Below the pieces are notes generated by a model. That model saw nothing but the letters and a program-made list of their open reading frames with translations, ran no database searches and was not told where the DNA came from. From the NCBI GenBank assembly GCA_017457065.1, contig JAFTIE010000173.1, positions 1 to 47,954 on the forward strand: a stretch of DNA of 47,954 nt, in the 5' to 3' direction. The DNA comes from Lentisphaeria bacterium (GTDB lineage Bacteria; Verrucomicrobiota; Lentisphaeria; Victivallales; Victivallaceae). The position numbers and the translations under genes are program-made. Shown here one piece after another: positions 9,070 to 16,694 of the stretch. Position 1 is the first letter of the stretch. Each line of letters begins with the position of its first letter.

Positions 9070-10152
9070 TCATTTGTTTTTGTAACGGAGGATCAATTTT
9101 TCCAGTAGAAGATTCCTGAATTTGCTTCCCAGCAGTGTCCTGGCTTTTTTGTAATACTCTTCAGCCTTTTTCACATCCATATTTTTTGTCAGGACATTGT
9201 AGGCGGCAGAATTCCAGAAGTTGCCCCTTTCTCTGCTGCTGAAAGAGCTGTCGGAAGCACTTTTGAGCAGCAGAGCAATGGCTTCATCACTTTTCTGCAT
9301 GACAAGAAGAAGCCGGACTTCTTCCATAATACAATTGAAACGGCTGCCGCCGGGCGTTTTTTTCAGCAGGAGAAGTTCATCTGCCGCCCCCTTGAAATCT
9401 TTTTTCCCGATCTTGATCTGCATCAGCATAGCCCGGATCTGCCAGTAGAAAGCATTCCCGGAGCCATTGACGGTCAGAAGTTTTCTTGCCAAAGTTTCCG
9501 CTTCGGCATATTTTTTTGTTGCCATAAGATGCTTGCAATGAGCAGTTTCAATCTCTGTAAAAATTTTCAACGCAGATGCGGATTTTTCTTTTTCAAGATT
9601 TTTTTGTGCCAGACTTCTTGCTTCGGCATATTTTTTCAGTTTGACAAGGGAGGTGATAAAAGATTTCATCAAAGCCTCTTTTTTGGCCTGAAGTACCTTC
9701 TGAGCAGCAGGAGTTCCAAAGAGTTCCTTGTTTTTCAATGCGCCCTCAACAAGTCCAAAGGCCCGGGGGTAGTCATTAAGTTTTCCCGCATAAATATCGG
9801 TCATCTGCAAAAGGATACGGAGCTGATTGGCGGCATTGACTTTGACATTGGGGTGTTTGACAGCCTGTGCTTTCCGGAGATCATTGACGGCACCACCGAA
9901 ATCTTCCAGTCGAAGTTTGGCTTTGGCAGAGGAAGATAGCAGATTTATTCTGGCTGAAACACTCTTTTCTTTTTCAAGGAGCAGTGTATATGCCGAGAGT
10001 GCTTCTTCATAATTTTTGGCTTTAAGCATTTTGGCGGCATAAATGTTCAGGGACTTATTTCCCCCTGCGGCGGCTTCAGCCAATTCACCGGCAACAGAAA
10101 CGTTTGCTGCAAGCAGCAGGGCCGGTATCAGAAACAAATAATCTTTTTTCAT
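9070..10152 (-). CDS. Secreted tetratricopeptide-repeat protein
   Basis: 360 aa with an N-terminal signal peptide (cleavage expected after ...AANVSVAG). The remainder is helical TPR-like repeats: motifs such as MLKAKNYEEALSAYTLLLEK, KKYAEARSLAQKNLEKEK, KKYAEAETLARKLL and MDVKKAEEYYKKARTLLG. Such proteins scaffold complexes. Its place between a pseudopilin and the DUF4838 protein suggests a periplasmic or envelope assembly partner, which is inference. The ribosome-binding site is a purine-rich AGAAAGAA just before ATG. The 22-nt gap to the DUF4838 gene and 48-nt gap to the upstream pilin support co-transcription. Confidence 0.82.
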   Translation of the reverse strand: MKKDYLFLIPALLLAANVSVAGELAEAAAGGNKSLNIYAAKMLKAKNYEEALSAYTLLLEKEKSVSARINLLSSSAKAKLRLEDFGGAVNDLRKAQAVKHPNVKVNAANQLRILLQMTDIYAGKLNDYPRAFGLVEGALKNKELFGTPAAQKVLQAKKEALMKSFITSLVKLKKYAEARSLAQKNLEKEKSASALKIFTEIETAHCKHLMATKKYAEAETLARKLLTVNGSGNAFYWQIRAMLMQIKIGKKDFKGAADELLLLKKTPGGSRFNCIMEEVRLLLVMQKSDEAIALLLKSASDSSFSSRERGNFWNSAAYNVLTKNMDVKKAEEYYKKARTLLGSKFRNLLLEKLILRYKNK

Positions 10153-10200
10153 TTTCTTTCTTTTTTTTCTTTCTTTTTTACAGTTTTTTTCTATTGCAGA

Positions 10201-11124
10201 TCACTTCAGAGAAAAGGAGACTCCTGAAGCTGTGATAGCAGTAAAAACGGTCTTGGAAGGATAACAGTAGGTAAGGATCTTCAACAGCATTCCGTTGTCA
10301 GCGGAACGGACAGAGCCGTCAAGGGCGTGGATATTGGTCCGTTTTGAGTGGATCATAGTGTGCCGGACAGCTGAAGTCGTTGTCAAAGCTGTATAAGGTG
10401 TTGCATTGCAGTTCATTTGCAGAGTGGATTGCTTCACAGCTTCGGAAAGAAGCGGGAAAATTCCCGGTTGTCTGACCTTTTTGGCATAAAGAACTTTGGC
10501 ATCGTTGCTGCTCTTTTCATAAGGACAGGGGATATAGGAACTTGCAAATTCTGTTCCGCAGAAATCTGCCGTTGCATAAGCAAAAGTTTTTGCTTCCATA
10601 TTCACCGTAAATTCCGGACAGCCCCGCCAGAGAAACTTGGTGGGACTGATTCGATCATCCACCGGGGTATTGGGCATATATCCCGCCAGAATCAGCCACT
10701 TGATGTAACTGGGGCCGGTGACGTGTTTCAACGGCATAACATCTTTGTAATCAGCGGCATAAAGGAAAAATGGCATTCCCATCTGCTTCATATTGTTGGT
10801 ACATTGAACACTTCTGGTCCGTTTCCGGGCTCCCCCCAGCGCAGGCATCAGCAAACTTGCCAGTATGGCGATGATGGCAATCACGACAAGAAGCTCTATT
10901 AAGGTGAAGCTGTACAGCTTCACCTGCCCATGGGCAGGTGAAAAACCTTCTTCCTTGCCATAAACACGATCACAGCAGAGATGTGATCTTTTCACCAGCA
11001 GTTCGATCAGCGTGAAGCGGTGAAGGTGCGGGACGGACGATGAACTGTTTTTGTTTCTTGAAAAAAAGTTCATAAATTCGATGGTTCCCGGCAATTTCCT
11101 TTTTCTTCCATTGTGTTTTGTCAT
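10201..11124 (-). CDS. Pseudopilin-like protein with duplicated FTLIELLV motif
   Basis: 307 aa. The prepilin motif FTLIELLV occurs twice, 36 codons apart, with 28 residues between (from KRSHLCC to GQVKLYS). Only the second copy continues into the hydrophobic helix [16 protein letters not shown]. The C-terminus carries an exact H-x9-DG signature ([12 protein letters not shown]). The intervening DNA is palindrome-rich and shared with the pilin gene at 46862-47767 (see the repeat entry). A start at ATG 11073 (MNFFSRNKN) would give a leader length closer to the other copy; ATG 11124 has AGGA 10 nt upstream. Second gene of the carbohydrate cluster, 36 nt after the regulator. Confidence 0.87.
   Translation of the reverse strand: MTKHNGRKRKLPGTIEFMNFFSRNKNSSSSVPHLHRFTLIELLVKRSHLCCDRVYGKEEGFSPAHGQVKLYSFTLIELLVVIAIIAILASLLMPALGGARKRTRSVQCTNNMKQMGMPFFLYAADYKDVMPLKHVTGPSYIKWLILAGYMPNTPVDDRISPTKFLWRGCPEFTVNMEAKTFAYATADFCGTEFASSYIPCPYEKSSNDAKVLYAKKVRQPGIFPLLSEAVKQSTLQMNCNATPYTALTTTSAVRHTMIHSKRTNIHALDGSVRSADNGMLLKILTYCYPSKTVFTAITASGVSFSLK
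10885..11016 (-). repeat. In-frame palindromic coding element, copy A
   Basis: Spans from the first FTLIELLV codons (10993-11016) through an 84-nt insert (10909-10992) to the second FTLIELLV (10885-10908). It contains a perfect 22-bp palindrome (10903-10924), overlapping by 4 bp a perfect 20-bp palindrome (10921-10940), and a 7-bp-arm hairpin (10968-10988). The reading frame stays open. The 3' half, including the second FTLIELLV, is nearly identical in DNA to copy B; the two FTLIELLV copies within this gene differ at many synonymous positions, so this is not a simple tandem duplication. Confidence 0.85.
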
Positions 11125-11160
11125 TTTCTTTGTATCCTGTCATTTTGGATGATCCGGTCA

Positions 11161-12300
11161 TTATTGTTTTGGAAGTGCAGAAGCTCCCTGAATAAAATCA
11201 TAACTCAAAGGGGGGATCTGCAGTTCTTCACGGCGCAATTTCCCGCGCAGATATTTGCACACATATTTGACAGATTCCACCGCCATTTCAGCGACAGGCG
11301 GTTTCATATAAGTCACAGCCGGTTTCAATCCGGTGAAGATCAATCCCGGCGATTTGGCCATAATACGGATATCCTCGCCGATCCGTATACCCAGATCCCG
11401 GCAGCTTTCATAAAGTTCTCCTGTCAGATAAGAATAATTGCAGAAAATAAATTCCGGCGGATCATTTTTCAGCAGTGTACGCAACTCCTGTCCGTAATCC
11501 CGGTTTTCATACAGTTCCCAATTTCTGCCGGGGGAAACTTCTATACCTTCTTCTTTGCAGTATTGCATAAACAATTGCTGCTGCAGTCTCATCACCCGGA
11601 ATCCGGGATCATCTTCTGAATAATTTCTGCGGCAGAAAGAGATGATCCCGGCACTGCGGCAGCCGCACTCCCGTGCCTGTCCGGCGATCCGCCGCAAAGC
11701 CTCCCGGTTGGCTGAACTGACCCGGCAGATTTCCGGCGGCAGTTCATCATATTCGCTGATAACGTTCAGTACCGGCATTTCCCGGGCAAGTTCTTTCTGG
11801 ACATCAAAGAGTTCCCTGCCGACAAAAAAAGCAGCATCATTTTCCCGGATCTCCTTCATTTTTTTCATAAAGCCCCCTTCGGGCATTTTTTCATTGAGAT
11901 GGAGAAAGTTGATTTTCGCCCCGTACAACTCTGCGCCCCGGAACAGCCCCAGGTGGATCTCGGAATTGATCACCCAGTCTTCAAACTGGAGAATATCCGG
12001 TCTGATGGCGATTTCAGGAAACACAAAAGCGATATTGCAGACGCGCATCTCTTTTGAATAGGATTCATCCACAATGACTCCGCTGCCGGGAACAGCTTTT
12101 ACAACTCCTTTTTCTTTCAGAAGTTTAAGTGCGTTCTGCACAGAAACAGTACTGACCCCCAGCGACGAAGCGATCTGACGGATACTGTCAATTTTTCCGC
12201 CGGGGGGATAGAAGCCTGCCTCGATCCTCTGCAGCAGGATCTGACTGATCTCCTGTGCCAGTTCGCCACGGATATGATTTTTTATAATATCTCTTTTCAT
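11161..12300 (-). CDS. GntR-type regulator with LacI-like sensor domain
   Basis: 379 aa. Residues ~15-80 form a GntR winged helix-turn-helix (IDSIRQIASSLGVSTVSVQNALKLL then VVKAVPGSGVIV). The remaining ~280 residues look like a periplasmic-binding-protein/LacI effector domain, as in AraR/RhaR-type sugar regulators, so a sugar ligand is likely. It leads the carbohydrate cluster. Its promoter (12357-12385) has two tandem 11-bp near-palindromes right at the predicted transcription start, which suggests autoregulation and control of the downstream operon. No clear ribosome-binding site precedes ATG 12300. Confidence 0.9.
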   Translation of the reverse strand: MKRDIIKNHIRGELAQEISQILLQRIEAGFYPPGGKIDSIRQIASSLGVSTVSVQNALKLLKEKGVVKAVPGSGVIVDESYSKEMRVCNIAFVFPEIAIRPDILQFEDWVINSEIHLGLFRGAELYGAKINFLHLNEKMPEGGFMKKMKEIRENDAAFFVGRELFDVQKELAREMPVLNVISEYDELPPEICRVSSANREALRRIAGQARECGCRSAGIISFCRRNYSEDDPGFRVMRLQQQLFMQYCKEEGIEVSPGRNWELYENRDYGQELRTLLKNDPPEFIFCNYSYLTGELYESCRDLGIRIGEDIRIMAKSPGLIFTGLKPAVTYMKPPVAEMAVESVKYVCKYLRGKLRREELQIPPLSYDFIQGASALPKQ

Positions 12301-12334
12301 CAGGAAACGACTTTCATGGTACTTGATTAGAAAA

Positions 12335-12357
12335 TAACACAGTTATTAATACAGTTA
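12335..12357. promoter_or_regulatory. Tandem 11-bp operator candidate for the GntR regulator
   Basis: TAACACAGTTA and TAATACAGTTA, start-to-start spacing 12 bp, with inverted TAA/TTA ends. They begin at the edge of the -10 box and cover the predicted start of transcription, the usual place for a repressor site. Confidence 0.5.
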
Positions 12358-12385
12358 ATATACACTGCCTTTTTATTAAAGTCAA
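12357..12385 (-). promoter_or_regulatory. Predicted promoter of the GntR-led cluster
   Basis: TTGACT, 17-bp spacer, TATATT on the minus strand, with GTG immediately before the -10. The predicted start lies about 50 nt upstream of the regulator's ATG. Confidence 0.75.
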
Positions 12386-12575
12386 GAGGAAAAAATGAGG
12401 AAATCGAAAATTCGTGGCGGATTGAAAAATTCAAAAACAGAGTTGATTTGAGGCAGAAGAAGGTCGCTGAATTGTTTTATGCGTTGCAGTGCTGATTTGG
12501 CGTTCTCTATTTGTTCTCTGTTTGAAAGAGTTTACGCTATAAGTGACTGTCATTCATTGGGTAAAATCAAGACAC
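12386..12575. other. Non-coding stretch, possible gene remnant
   Basis: No gene recognised. A short plus-strand frame within ~12425-12500 encodes residues like FKNRVDLRQKKVAELFYALQ, vaguely reminiscent of the N-terminal region of RhuM-type proteins, but it is too short and has no start. Treated as unexplained. Confidence 0.2.
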
Positions 12576-12604
12576 AAAAAAATCCAGCCATAAAGGACTG
12601 GATT
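12576..12604 (-). terminator. Intrinsic terminator of tRNA-Pro
   Basis: On the minus strand AATCCAG and CTGGATT arms with a 10-nt loop run straight into a T-tract, 19 nt beyond the tRNA 3' end. Confidence 0.8.
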
Positions 12605-12622
12605 GAGAGAGTTCAAAAAAAA

Positions 12623-12701
12623 TGGTCGGGGTGAGAGGATTTGAACCTCCGACTTTTGCGTCCCGAACGCAACGCTCTAGACCAGACTGAGCCACACCCC
12701 G
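12623..12701 (-). tRNA. tRNA-Pro (anticodon CGG)
   Basis: 79 nt including an encoded CCA. The acceptor stem CGGGGTG/CACCCCG is perfect. The anticodon stem TTGCG/CGCAA encloses the loop TTCGGGA, giving anticodon CGG (reads CCG). The T-arm GGAGG-TTCAAAT-CCTCT is standard with one G-U pair. It has its own promoter (12715-12743) and terminator (12576-12604), so it is a single-gene unit. Confidence 0.97.
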
Positions 12702-12714
12702 ATAATGTTTTTAT

Positions 12715-12743
12715 AATATATCCCGTCTTTTTCAAAAATTCAA
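12715..12743 (-). promoter_or_regulatory. Predicted promoter of tRNA-Pro
   Basis: TTGAAT, 17-bp spacer, TATATT on the minus strand, 14 bp upstream of the tRNA 5' end. Confidence 0.75.
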
Positions 12744-12761
12744 GCTGTTTTCAGGAGATTT

Positions 12762-13544
12762 TCAGATTTTTTCGTGCATGATACCGCAAATCAAATTACT
12801 TCCCAGCATGAACGCTGCAATAATAAGGACCGTATACACCAATATGGTGAATTTTTTTTGATCAACTTTATGATGAAGGTAGTCCCCGAAAAACATTCCG
12901 GCGCCGATGAAGGGCAGCACACACAGGATCAGTTTGCCGAGCTGTGGTGTCCAGACAGTTCCCGACAAAGTCCATTTAGTGACCATTATAGTGTTGGTGG
13001 TGAGCCACAACGTACTCAGAGTAGCACGGAATGCAGCCTTTTCAGGTAAAGCTCTTGAAGCATACATGACCACAACAGGACCTCCTGAACTGAAGGCTCC
13101 TTGAATAAAGCCTCCTGTAACGAGAACTAAACGGGAAAGAAGATTTTTCTTACATTCTTCCGACTGTTTTGGTTGCGTCGCATTGCCTGCAATCCCCAAC
13201 AGTCCCTTGATCCCGACAAAAAACATAAAACAAACCAATATGGCAATCAACCATTCTTTGGGAAGATAGTCCATCATAAACAGCCCCAGAGGCACGCCAA
13301 GTCCGACGTGGAGTACAATAAAAAGGTATTCTTTCCAATCCAGATTTCTCCAGGAACGCAAAACAATAAAAAAGGAAAGCAGCACTCCCAAAGAGGAAAG
13401 CATGGGCACAGCTTTGTCTATGCCGATCAGCATTGACACAAAGGGCAGCGCCATCACCGTTGCGCCGAATCCGGCGATACCTTCTACTGTAAAAGTTGTG
13501 AATACAATACATCCGGCAATCAGGACGATGATCCATTCATTCAT
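12762..13544 (-). CDS. TauE/SafE-family membrane permease
   Basis: 260 aa, almost entirely hydrophobic with about 8 membrane segments. The N-terminal half contains GIAGFGATVMALPF and the second half GGFIQGAFSSGGPVVV, the two pseudo-repeats that mark the TauE/SafE family. Members export sulfite/sulfonates or other small anions across the inner membrane; the substrate here is not determinable. ATG 13544 is chosen because AAAGGA sits 6 nt upstream; an in-frame start 15 nt earlier would include that ribosome-binding site. Confidence 0.9.
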   Translation of the reverse strand: MNEWIIVLIAGCIVFTTFTVEGIAGFGATVMALPFVSMLIGIDKAVPMLSSLGVLLSFFIVLRSWRNLDWKEYLFIVLHVGLGVPLGLFMMDYLPKEWLIAILVCFMFFVGIKGLLGIAGNATQPKQSEECKKNLLSRLVLVTGGFIQGAFSSGGPVVVMYASRALPEKAAFRATLSTLWLTTNTIMVTKWTLSGTVWTPQLGKLILCVLPFIGAGMFFGDYLHHKVDQKKFTILVYTVLIIAAFMLGSNLICGIMHEKI

Positions 13545-13617
13545 AAAAAATCCTTTCATAATTCAAGCATCTTCCAAAATATATAGCTCATTTTGCCCTT
13601 TTTCAAGATATTTCTCC

Positions 13618-13646
13618 TTGAATTATTGCAGGAGCAGTGTTATATT
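13618..13646 (+). promoter_or_regulatory. Predicted promoter of the PHP gene
   Basis: TTGAAT, 17-bp spacer, TATATT; predicted start about 40 nt upstream of the ATG. Confidence 0.75.
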
Positions 13647-13692
13647 TCACTCAAGGTTCAGTTATCACCAAATATGTAATGAGGTAATTATT

Positions 13693-14601
13693 ATGTCTGA
13701 TCAGCATGCGTCCTTTGACTTTCATCTTCACTCCTGCTGGAGTTATGATGCCACCTGCCCCGTGGAAACCTATTTCGCTCAGGCGGAAAAAATGGGACTT
13801 ACACATATCGCCATCACAGAGCATCATCAGATGGACTCTTTCCCTGAAGTGGTCGAAGCTGCCAAAAAACATCCTTCTGTCAGCTATATTCCCGGAGCTG
13901 AGTTGACCGTTCACAGTCCAAAGGGAACTTTTGACATGGTCTGTCTCGGACTTCCGGCTGTGCCGACTCCCGAACTGCAGCAGGTCTTTGCCGCCTATCA
14001 CAACTGGCAGCGCAACTACGGCGATGCCCTCTGTGCGCTGCTCTCTGTTGAAGGCTACCCCTACACCCGCAAGGAACGGGAGATCCTCCTGAAACGTTAC
14101 CGCCCACAGAAAACTATTGATGTTCAGGGAATCACCCACGTCCAGAATGGCATCCAGAACAAGTATCTTATTGAAGAAAAGAAACTCTTTCCCGATGCAG
14201 ACACCAAAAACAATGTGATTTGGAACTCCAACTTCGCACTCCCCCCCGACCCCGAATCTGACTTTGTACTCCCCGCTGTAAAACGCGCCGGCGGACTTGT
14301 TTTCATCGCCCACCCCAGAGGCTATTTCAAAATCAACGACCTCACCCGCATGGATGAACTGCGTGAAATGCTGGACTTTGACGGTATTGAGTGTGCCCAT
14401 CCTTCTGTGCCTGTTGAGTTGACTCCCTTCTACCGTCAGTACTGCAAGGATCACGGTCTTTTATCCACCGCCGGAAGCGACACTCACTCCTCACCTGATT
14501 GTGCATATCAGTTCTGCAAAGAGAGTAAGTTCGCCGATCATATCGGTGAAAAACGGTATGTTGAAGAAATTTTGGAAAGAATTACTGCGTTTCACGCTTG
14601 A
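13693..14601 (+). CDS. PHP-domain metal-dependent phosphoesterase
   Basis: 302 aa. The four PHP metal-binding motifs are visible: FHLHSCWSYD (His11, His13, Asp19), ITEHHQMD, a central FIAHPRG, and AGSDTHSSPD near the C-terminus. PHP proteins hydrolyse phosphoesters (for example 3',5'-nucleotides or histidinol phosphate); the substrate is not clear, and an insert between motifs II and III (about residues 80-190) is longer than in small PHP proteins. ATG 13693 has GAGG 8 nt upstream and follows the predicted promoter; a longer upstream frame would run through the promoter and is rejected. Confidence 0.87.
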   Translation: MSDQHASFDFHLHSCWSYDATCPVETYFAQAEKMGLTHIAITEHHQMDSFPEVVEAAKKHPSVSYIPGAELTVHSPKGTFDMVCLGLPAVPTPELQQVFAAYHNWQRNYGDALCALLSVEGYPYTRKEREILLKRYRPQKTIDVQGITHVQNGIQNKYLIEEKKLFPDADTKNNVIWNSNFALPPDPESDFVLPAVKRAGGLVFIAHPRGYFKINDLTRMDELREMLDFDGIECAHPSVPVELTPFYRQYCKDHGLLSTAGSDTHSSPDCAYQFCKESKFADHIGEKRYVEEILERITAFHA

Positions 14602-14626
14602 CATTTGGTAAAGTTGGGTGTATATT
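14598..14626 (+). promoter_or_regulatory. Strong predicted promoter of the small basic protein
   Basis: Consensus TTGACA, 17-bp spacer, TATATT. The -35 box overlaps the stop codon of the PHP gene. Confidence 0.85.
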
Positions 14627-14681
14627 TAGTAAATAATAGTAAACAAACGACAATAATAACATAAAAGAAGCGAGGTATACA

Positions 14682-14837
14682 ATGTCCCAGCATCCCAGTC
14701 TCCGCGTCGGCGGCAAGATCCGCAAAGTCCGTAACGTCATGAAACGCTATGAGCGCATCAATGTGCTCCGGGATTCCGGTCGCATTGCTGAGGACAAAGT
14801 TCTCGGACTTCCCAAAACCAAACCGGTTGAAATGTAA
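14682..14837 (+). CDS. PVC-type small basic protein
   Basis: 51 aa, start MSQHPSLRVGGKIRKVRN, with VMKRYERINVLRDSGR and the C-terminal LGLPKTKP. This matches the 'Chlam_Ver_rRNA' small basic protein family (TIGR04137) known from Chlamydiae and Verrucomicrobia, which has the same SLR...K-R-N-V-x-K-R-x-ER and G-L-x-KTKP pattern. Its function is not established; its high charge suggests RNA or ribosome binding. It has a near-consensus promoter, GAGG 6 nt before ATG, and its own terminator, so it is an independent, probably highly expressed gene. Confidence 0.85.
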   Translation: MSQHPSLRVGGKIRKVRNVMKRYERINVLRDSGRIAEDKVLGLPKTKPVEM

Positions 14838-14863
14838 TTTGAACCATTTGGTTGATTACGAAG

Positions 14864-14893
14864 GCTCCCGGTTACGAGATCGGGAGCTTTTTT
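14864..14893 (+). terminator. Intrinsic terminator of the small basic protein gene
   Basis: GCTCCCG/CGGGAGC perfect stem with a 10-nt loop followed by six T. Confidence 0.9.
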
Positions 14894-14921
14894 GTGTCTT
14901 AATACCCTTAGGTTATGCAAG

Positions 14922-15986
14922 ATGGAACAGGAACGGCTTATCAGTTTCGCCAATGAGCGCCCCATGCGCCCCAACAAGAGCGGTATCCAAAGAGTTTTAG
15001 ATACCCGTGATCCTTCGTGCTGGCGTTTCAGACTCAGCCGTCTGCAATTCTTTGGAGTTGCAGCTATTGTGCTGTTGCCAACGTTGCCTTTAGCATTTTT
15101 CGGACATTTGATTTTCCTGATTTTTCCGGCTTTTGTGCTGACGATTCTCGGGATCATATACTGGTGCAATGGCAATGTTCCCACTTTCGACTTCGGCAAC
15201 GGATGTTTTTACAATGACAGAAAAAAGCCCAGATATGGCGATTTTTCCACACTTAAAGATTATCTGCCTTTAAAAAAGATCACTGCCATCCAACTCCTTT
15301 TAAAAACCGTATACGGCGGTAAAGGCTCCCGCCGACTGGTTCTGGAATTGAATTTGTTTACCGATGATCTGAAACGGGTCCATGTAGCTGACAGTTCAGA
15401 TCTCAAAAAAATGCGCAATGCGGCAAAAATGCTTTCAGAGAAACTTGATGTACCTTTAAAAGAATCGGAGCCGGAGGAGGCAAAAAAACTCAAGAAAACT
15501 CCCCGGTGGGTGGGCTTTTTCTTTCTGTTTGTCTTCGGTTCCGTCGGAATCGGCGGATTTTATAGCAATGTTTTGAGACCTCTCATTGATAACTTTGACA
15601 GCCGCAACTGGAAAGAGACTCCCGCAGTTGTTGTCAAAAGCCATGTTGAAAACGCCAGAAGACGTTCAAAAAACGGTCACTACACCGTTTACCGGGCAAG
15701 GATCAGTTACCAATATCGTTTCAAAGGTAAGGTCTACACTTCTGAAAATTACAGTGCCTTTTCCAGAGATTTTTCCAGAGGCTCCTCCGAAAAATTCCGG
15801 CTCGTCAGAAACAATCCTCCCGGCAAAAAAATAATTTGTTTTGTCAATCCTGCGGCACCTCAACAGGCAGTCTGCAGCAGAGAGATCCCTTCATGGCAGC
15901 TGATGTTGGAAGGGGGCTTCTTTCTGATTTTCTTTGTCGTGGGTGTCGTCGTCTGCTGCCTCATCTGGAAACAAAGTAAAAAGTGA
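14922..15986 (+). CDS. DUF3592-containing membrane protein
   Basis: 354 aa. Four membrane segments are predicted: two close together (about residues 40-85), one before and one after a soluble domain. The domain between the last two (ETPAVVVKSHVE ... YRARISYQYRFKGKVYTSENY) has the beta-rich pattern of DUF3592, whose function is unknown. Start ATG 14922 (MEQERLISF) is chosen over an upstream in-frame codon that lies inside the terminator T-tract. It ends just before aat on the opposite strand (convergent). Confidence 0.75.
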   Translation: MEQERLISFANERPMRPNKSGIQRVLDTRDPSCWRFRLSRLQFFGVAAIVLLPTLPLAFFGHLIFLIFPAFVLTILGIIYWCNGNVPTFDFGNGCFYNDRKKPRYGDFSTLKDYLPLKKITAIQLLLKTVYGGKGSRRLVLELNLFTDDLKRVHVADSSDLKKMRNAAKMLSEKLDVPLKESEPEEAKKLKKTPRWVGFFFLFVFGSVGIGGFYSNVLRPLIDNFDSRNWKETPAVVVKSHVENARRRSKNGHYTVYRARISYQYRFKGKVYTSENYSAFSRDFSRGSSEKFRLVRNNPPGKKIICFVNPAAPQQAVCSREIPSWQLMLEGGFFLIFFVVGVVVCCLIWKQSKK

Positions 15987-16000
15987 TCCCGCTGTTACCG

Positions 16001-16678
16001 TTAAGAGAAGTTTTGCCAGAGGATCTTTTCGTCTCTCAACGTTTCAAGTTTCCGGTAGTATTCATCCCGTGTGATCTCTTCTGCTCCGAAAAGCGCCAGA
16101 GTGGGTGTTACCATTTGGGTATCGACCACTTTGATCCCCATTTGCCGCAGATGGTTGAACATCCCTGCCAAAGCGAATTTTGAAGCGCAGCTTTCTTTAA
16201 AAAACATACTTTCTCCGCAAAAGATGCCGCCCACATGAACACCATACAAGCCGCCGATGAGAGTGTTGTTTTCGTCGAAAGTCTCAAAACTGTGGGCGTG
16301 CCCCTTGCAGTGGAAGGCTTTGTAAGCACGGATCATCTTAGAGGTGATCCAAGTGCCTTCCTGTCCCGGACGGTATGCGGCGGCGCACTCTTCGATCACT
16401 CTGTCAAAAGCAGTGTCAACATTCAGATGCCACTTTTTCTTTTTCAGTTCCCGCCGTGTCCCGTGGGGAATATGGAAATTTTCGATTTTCACAATTCCCC
16501 TTTCCGGGGGAGAAAACCAGAGAATGACCTCATCCGTTTCGGGCCAGGGGAAGATTCCGTGATAATAGGCATCTTCAAGCATATCGCAGTCAAGATCATG
16601 GCTCCACCCGGCAAAACCATAGGGATCTTCTTCAGCACTCTGCGGCGGAGAAAAACAGGAGTCGCTCCAATCGATCAT
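16001..16678 (-). CDS. aat: Leucyl/phenylalanyl-tRNA-protein transferase
   Basis: 225 aa. It transfers Leu or Phe from tRNA to N-terminal Lys/Arg of proteins, marking them for ClpS/ClpAP (N-degron pathway). Family motifs are all present: GIFPWPETDEVILWFSPPERG, TWITSKMIRAYKAFHCKGHAHSFE, LIGGLYGVHVGGIFCGESMF. ATG 16678 is preferred (AAAGGA 9 nt upstream); an in-frame ATG at 16714 lies inside the adjacent MITE and is an artefact of the insertion. The MITE separates the gene from its predicted promoter at 16887-16915. Confidence 0.95.
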   Translation of the reverse strand: MIDWSDSCFSPPQSAEEDPYGFAGWSHDLDCDMLEDAYYHGIFPWPETDEVILWFSPPERGIVKIENFHIPHGTRRELKKKKWHLNVDTAFDRVIEECAAAYRPGQEGTWITSKMIRAYKAFHCKGHAHSFETFDENNTLIGGLYGVHVGGIFCGESMFFKESCASKFALAGMFNHLRQMGIKVVDTQMVTPTLALFGAEEITRDEYYRKLETLRDEKILWQNFS

Positions 16679-16694
16679 AATAAAAATTCCTTTG

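Noticed and set aside
12425..12500. RhuM-like remnant
   Set aside because: Short similarity by eye to a common motif (QKKVAELF); no start, length or second motif.
13402..13692. 97-codon N-terminal extension of the PHP protein
   Set aside because: It runs over the TauE/SafE gene in antisense and through the predicted promoter; GAGG and ATG at 13693 fit the family.
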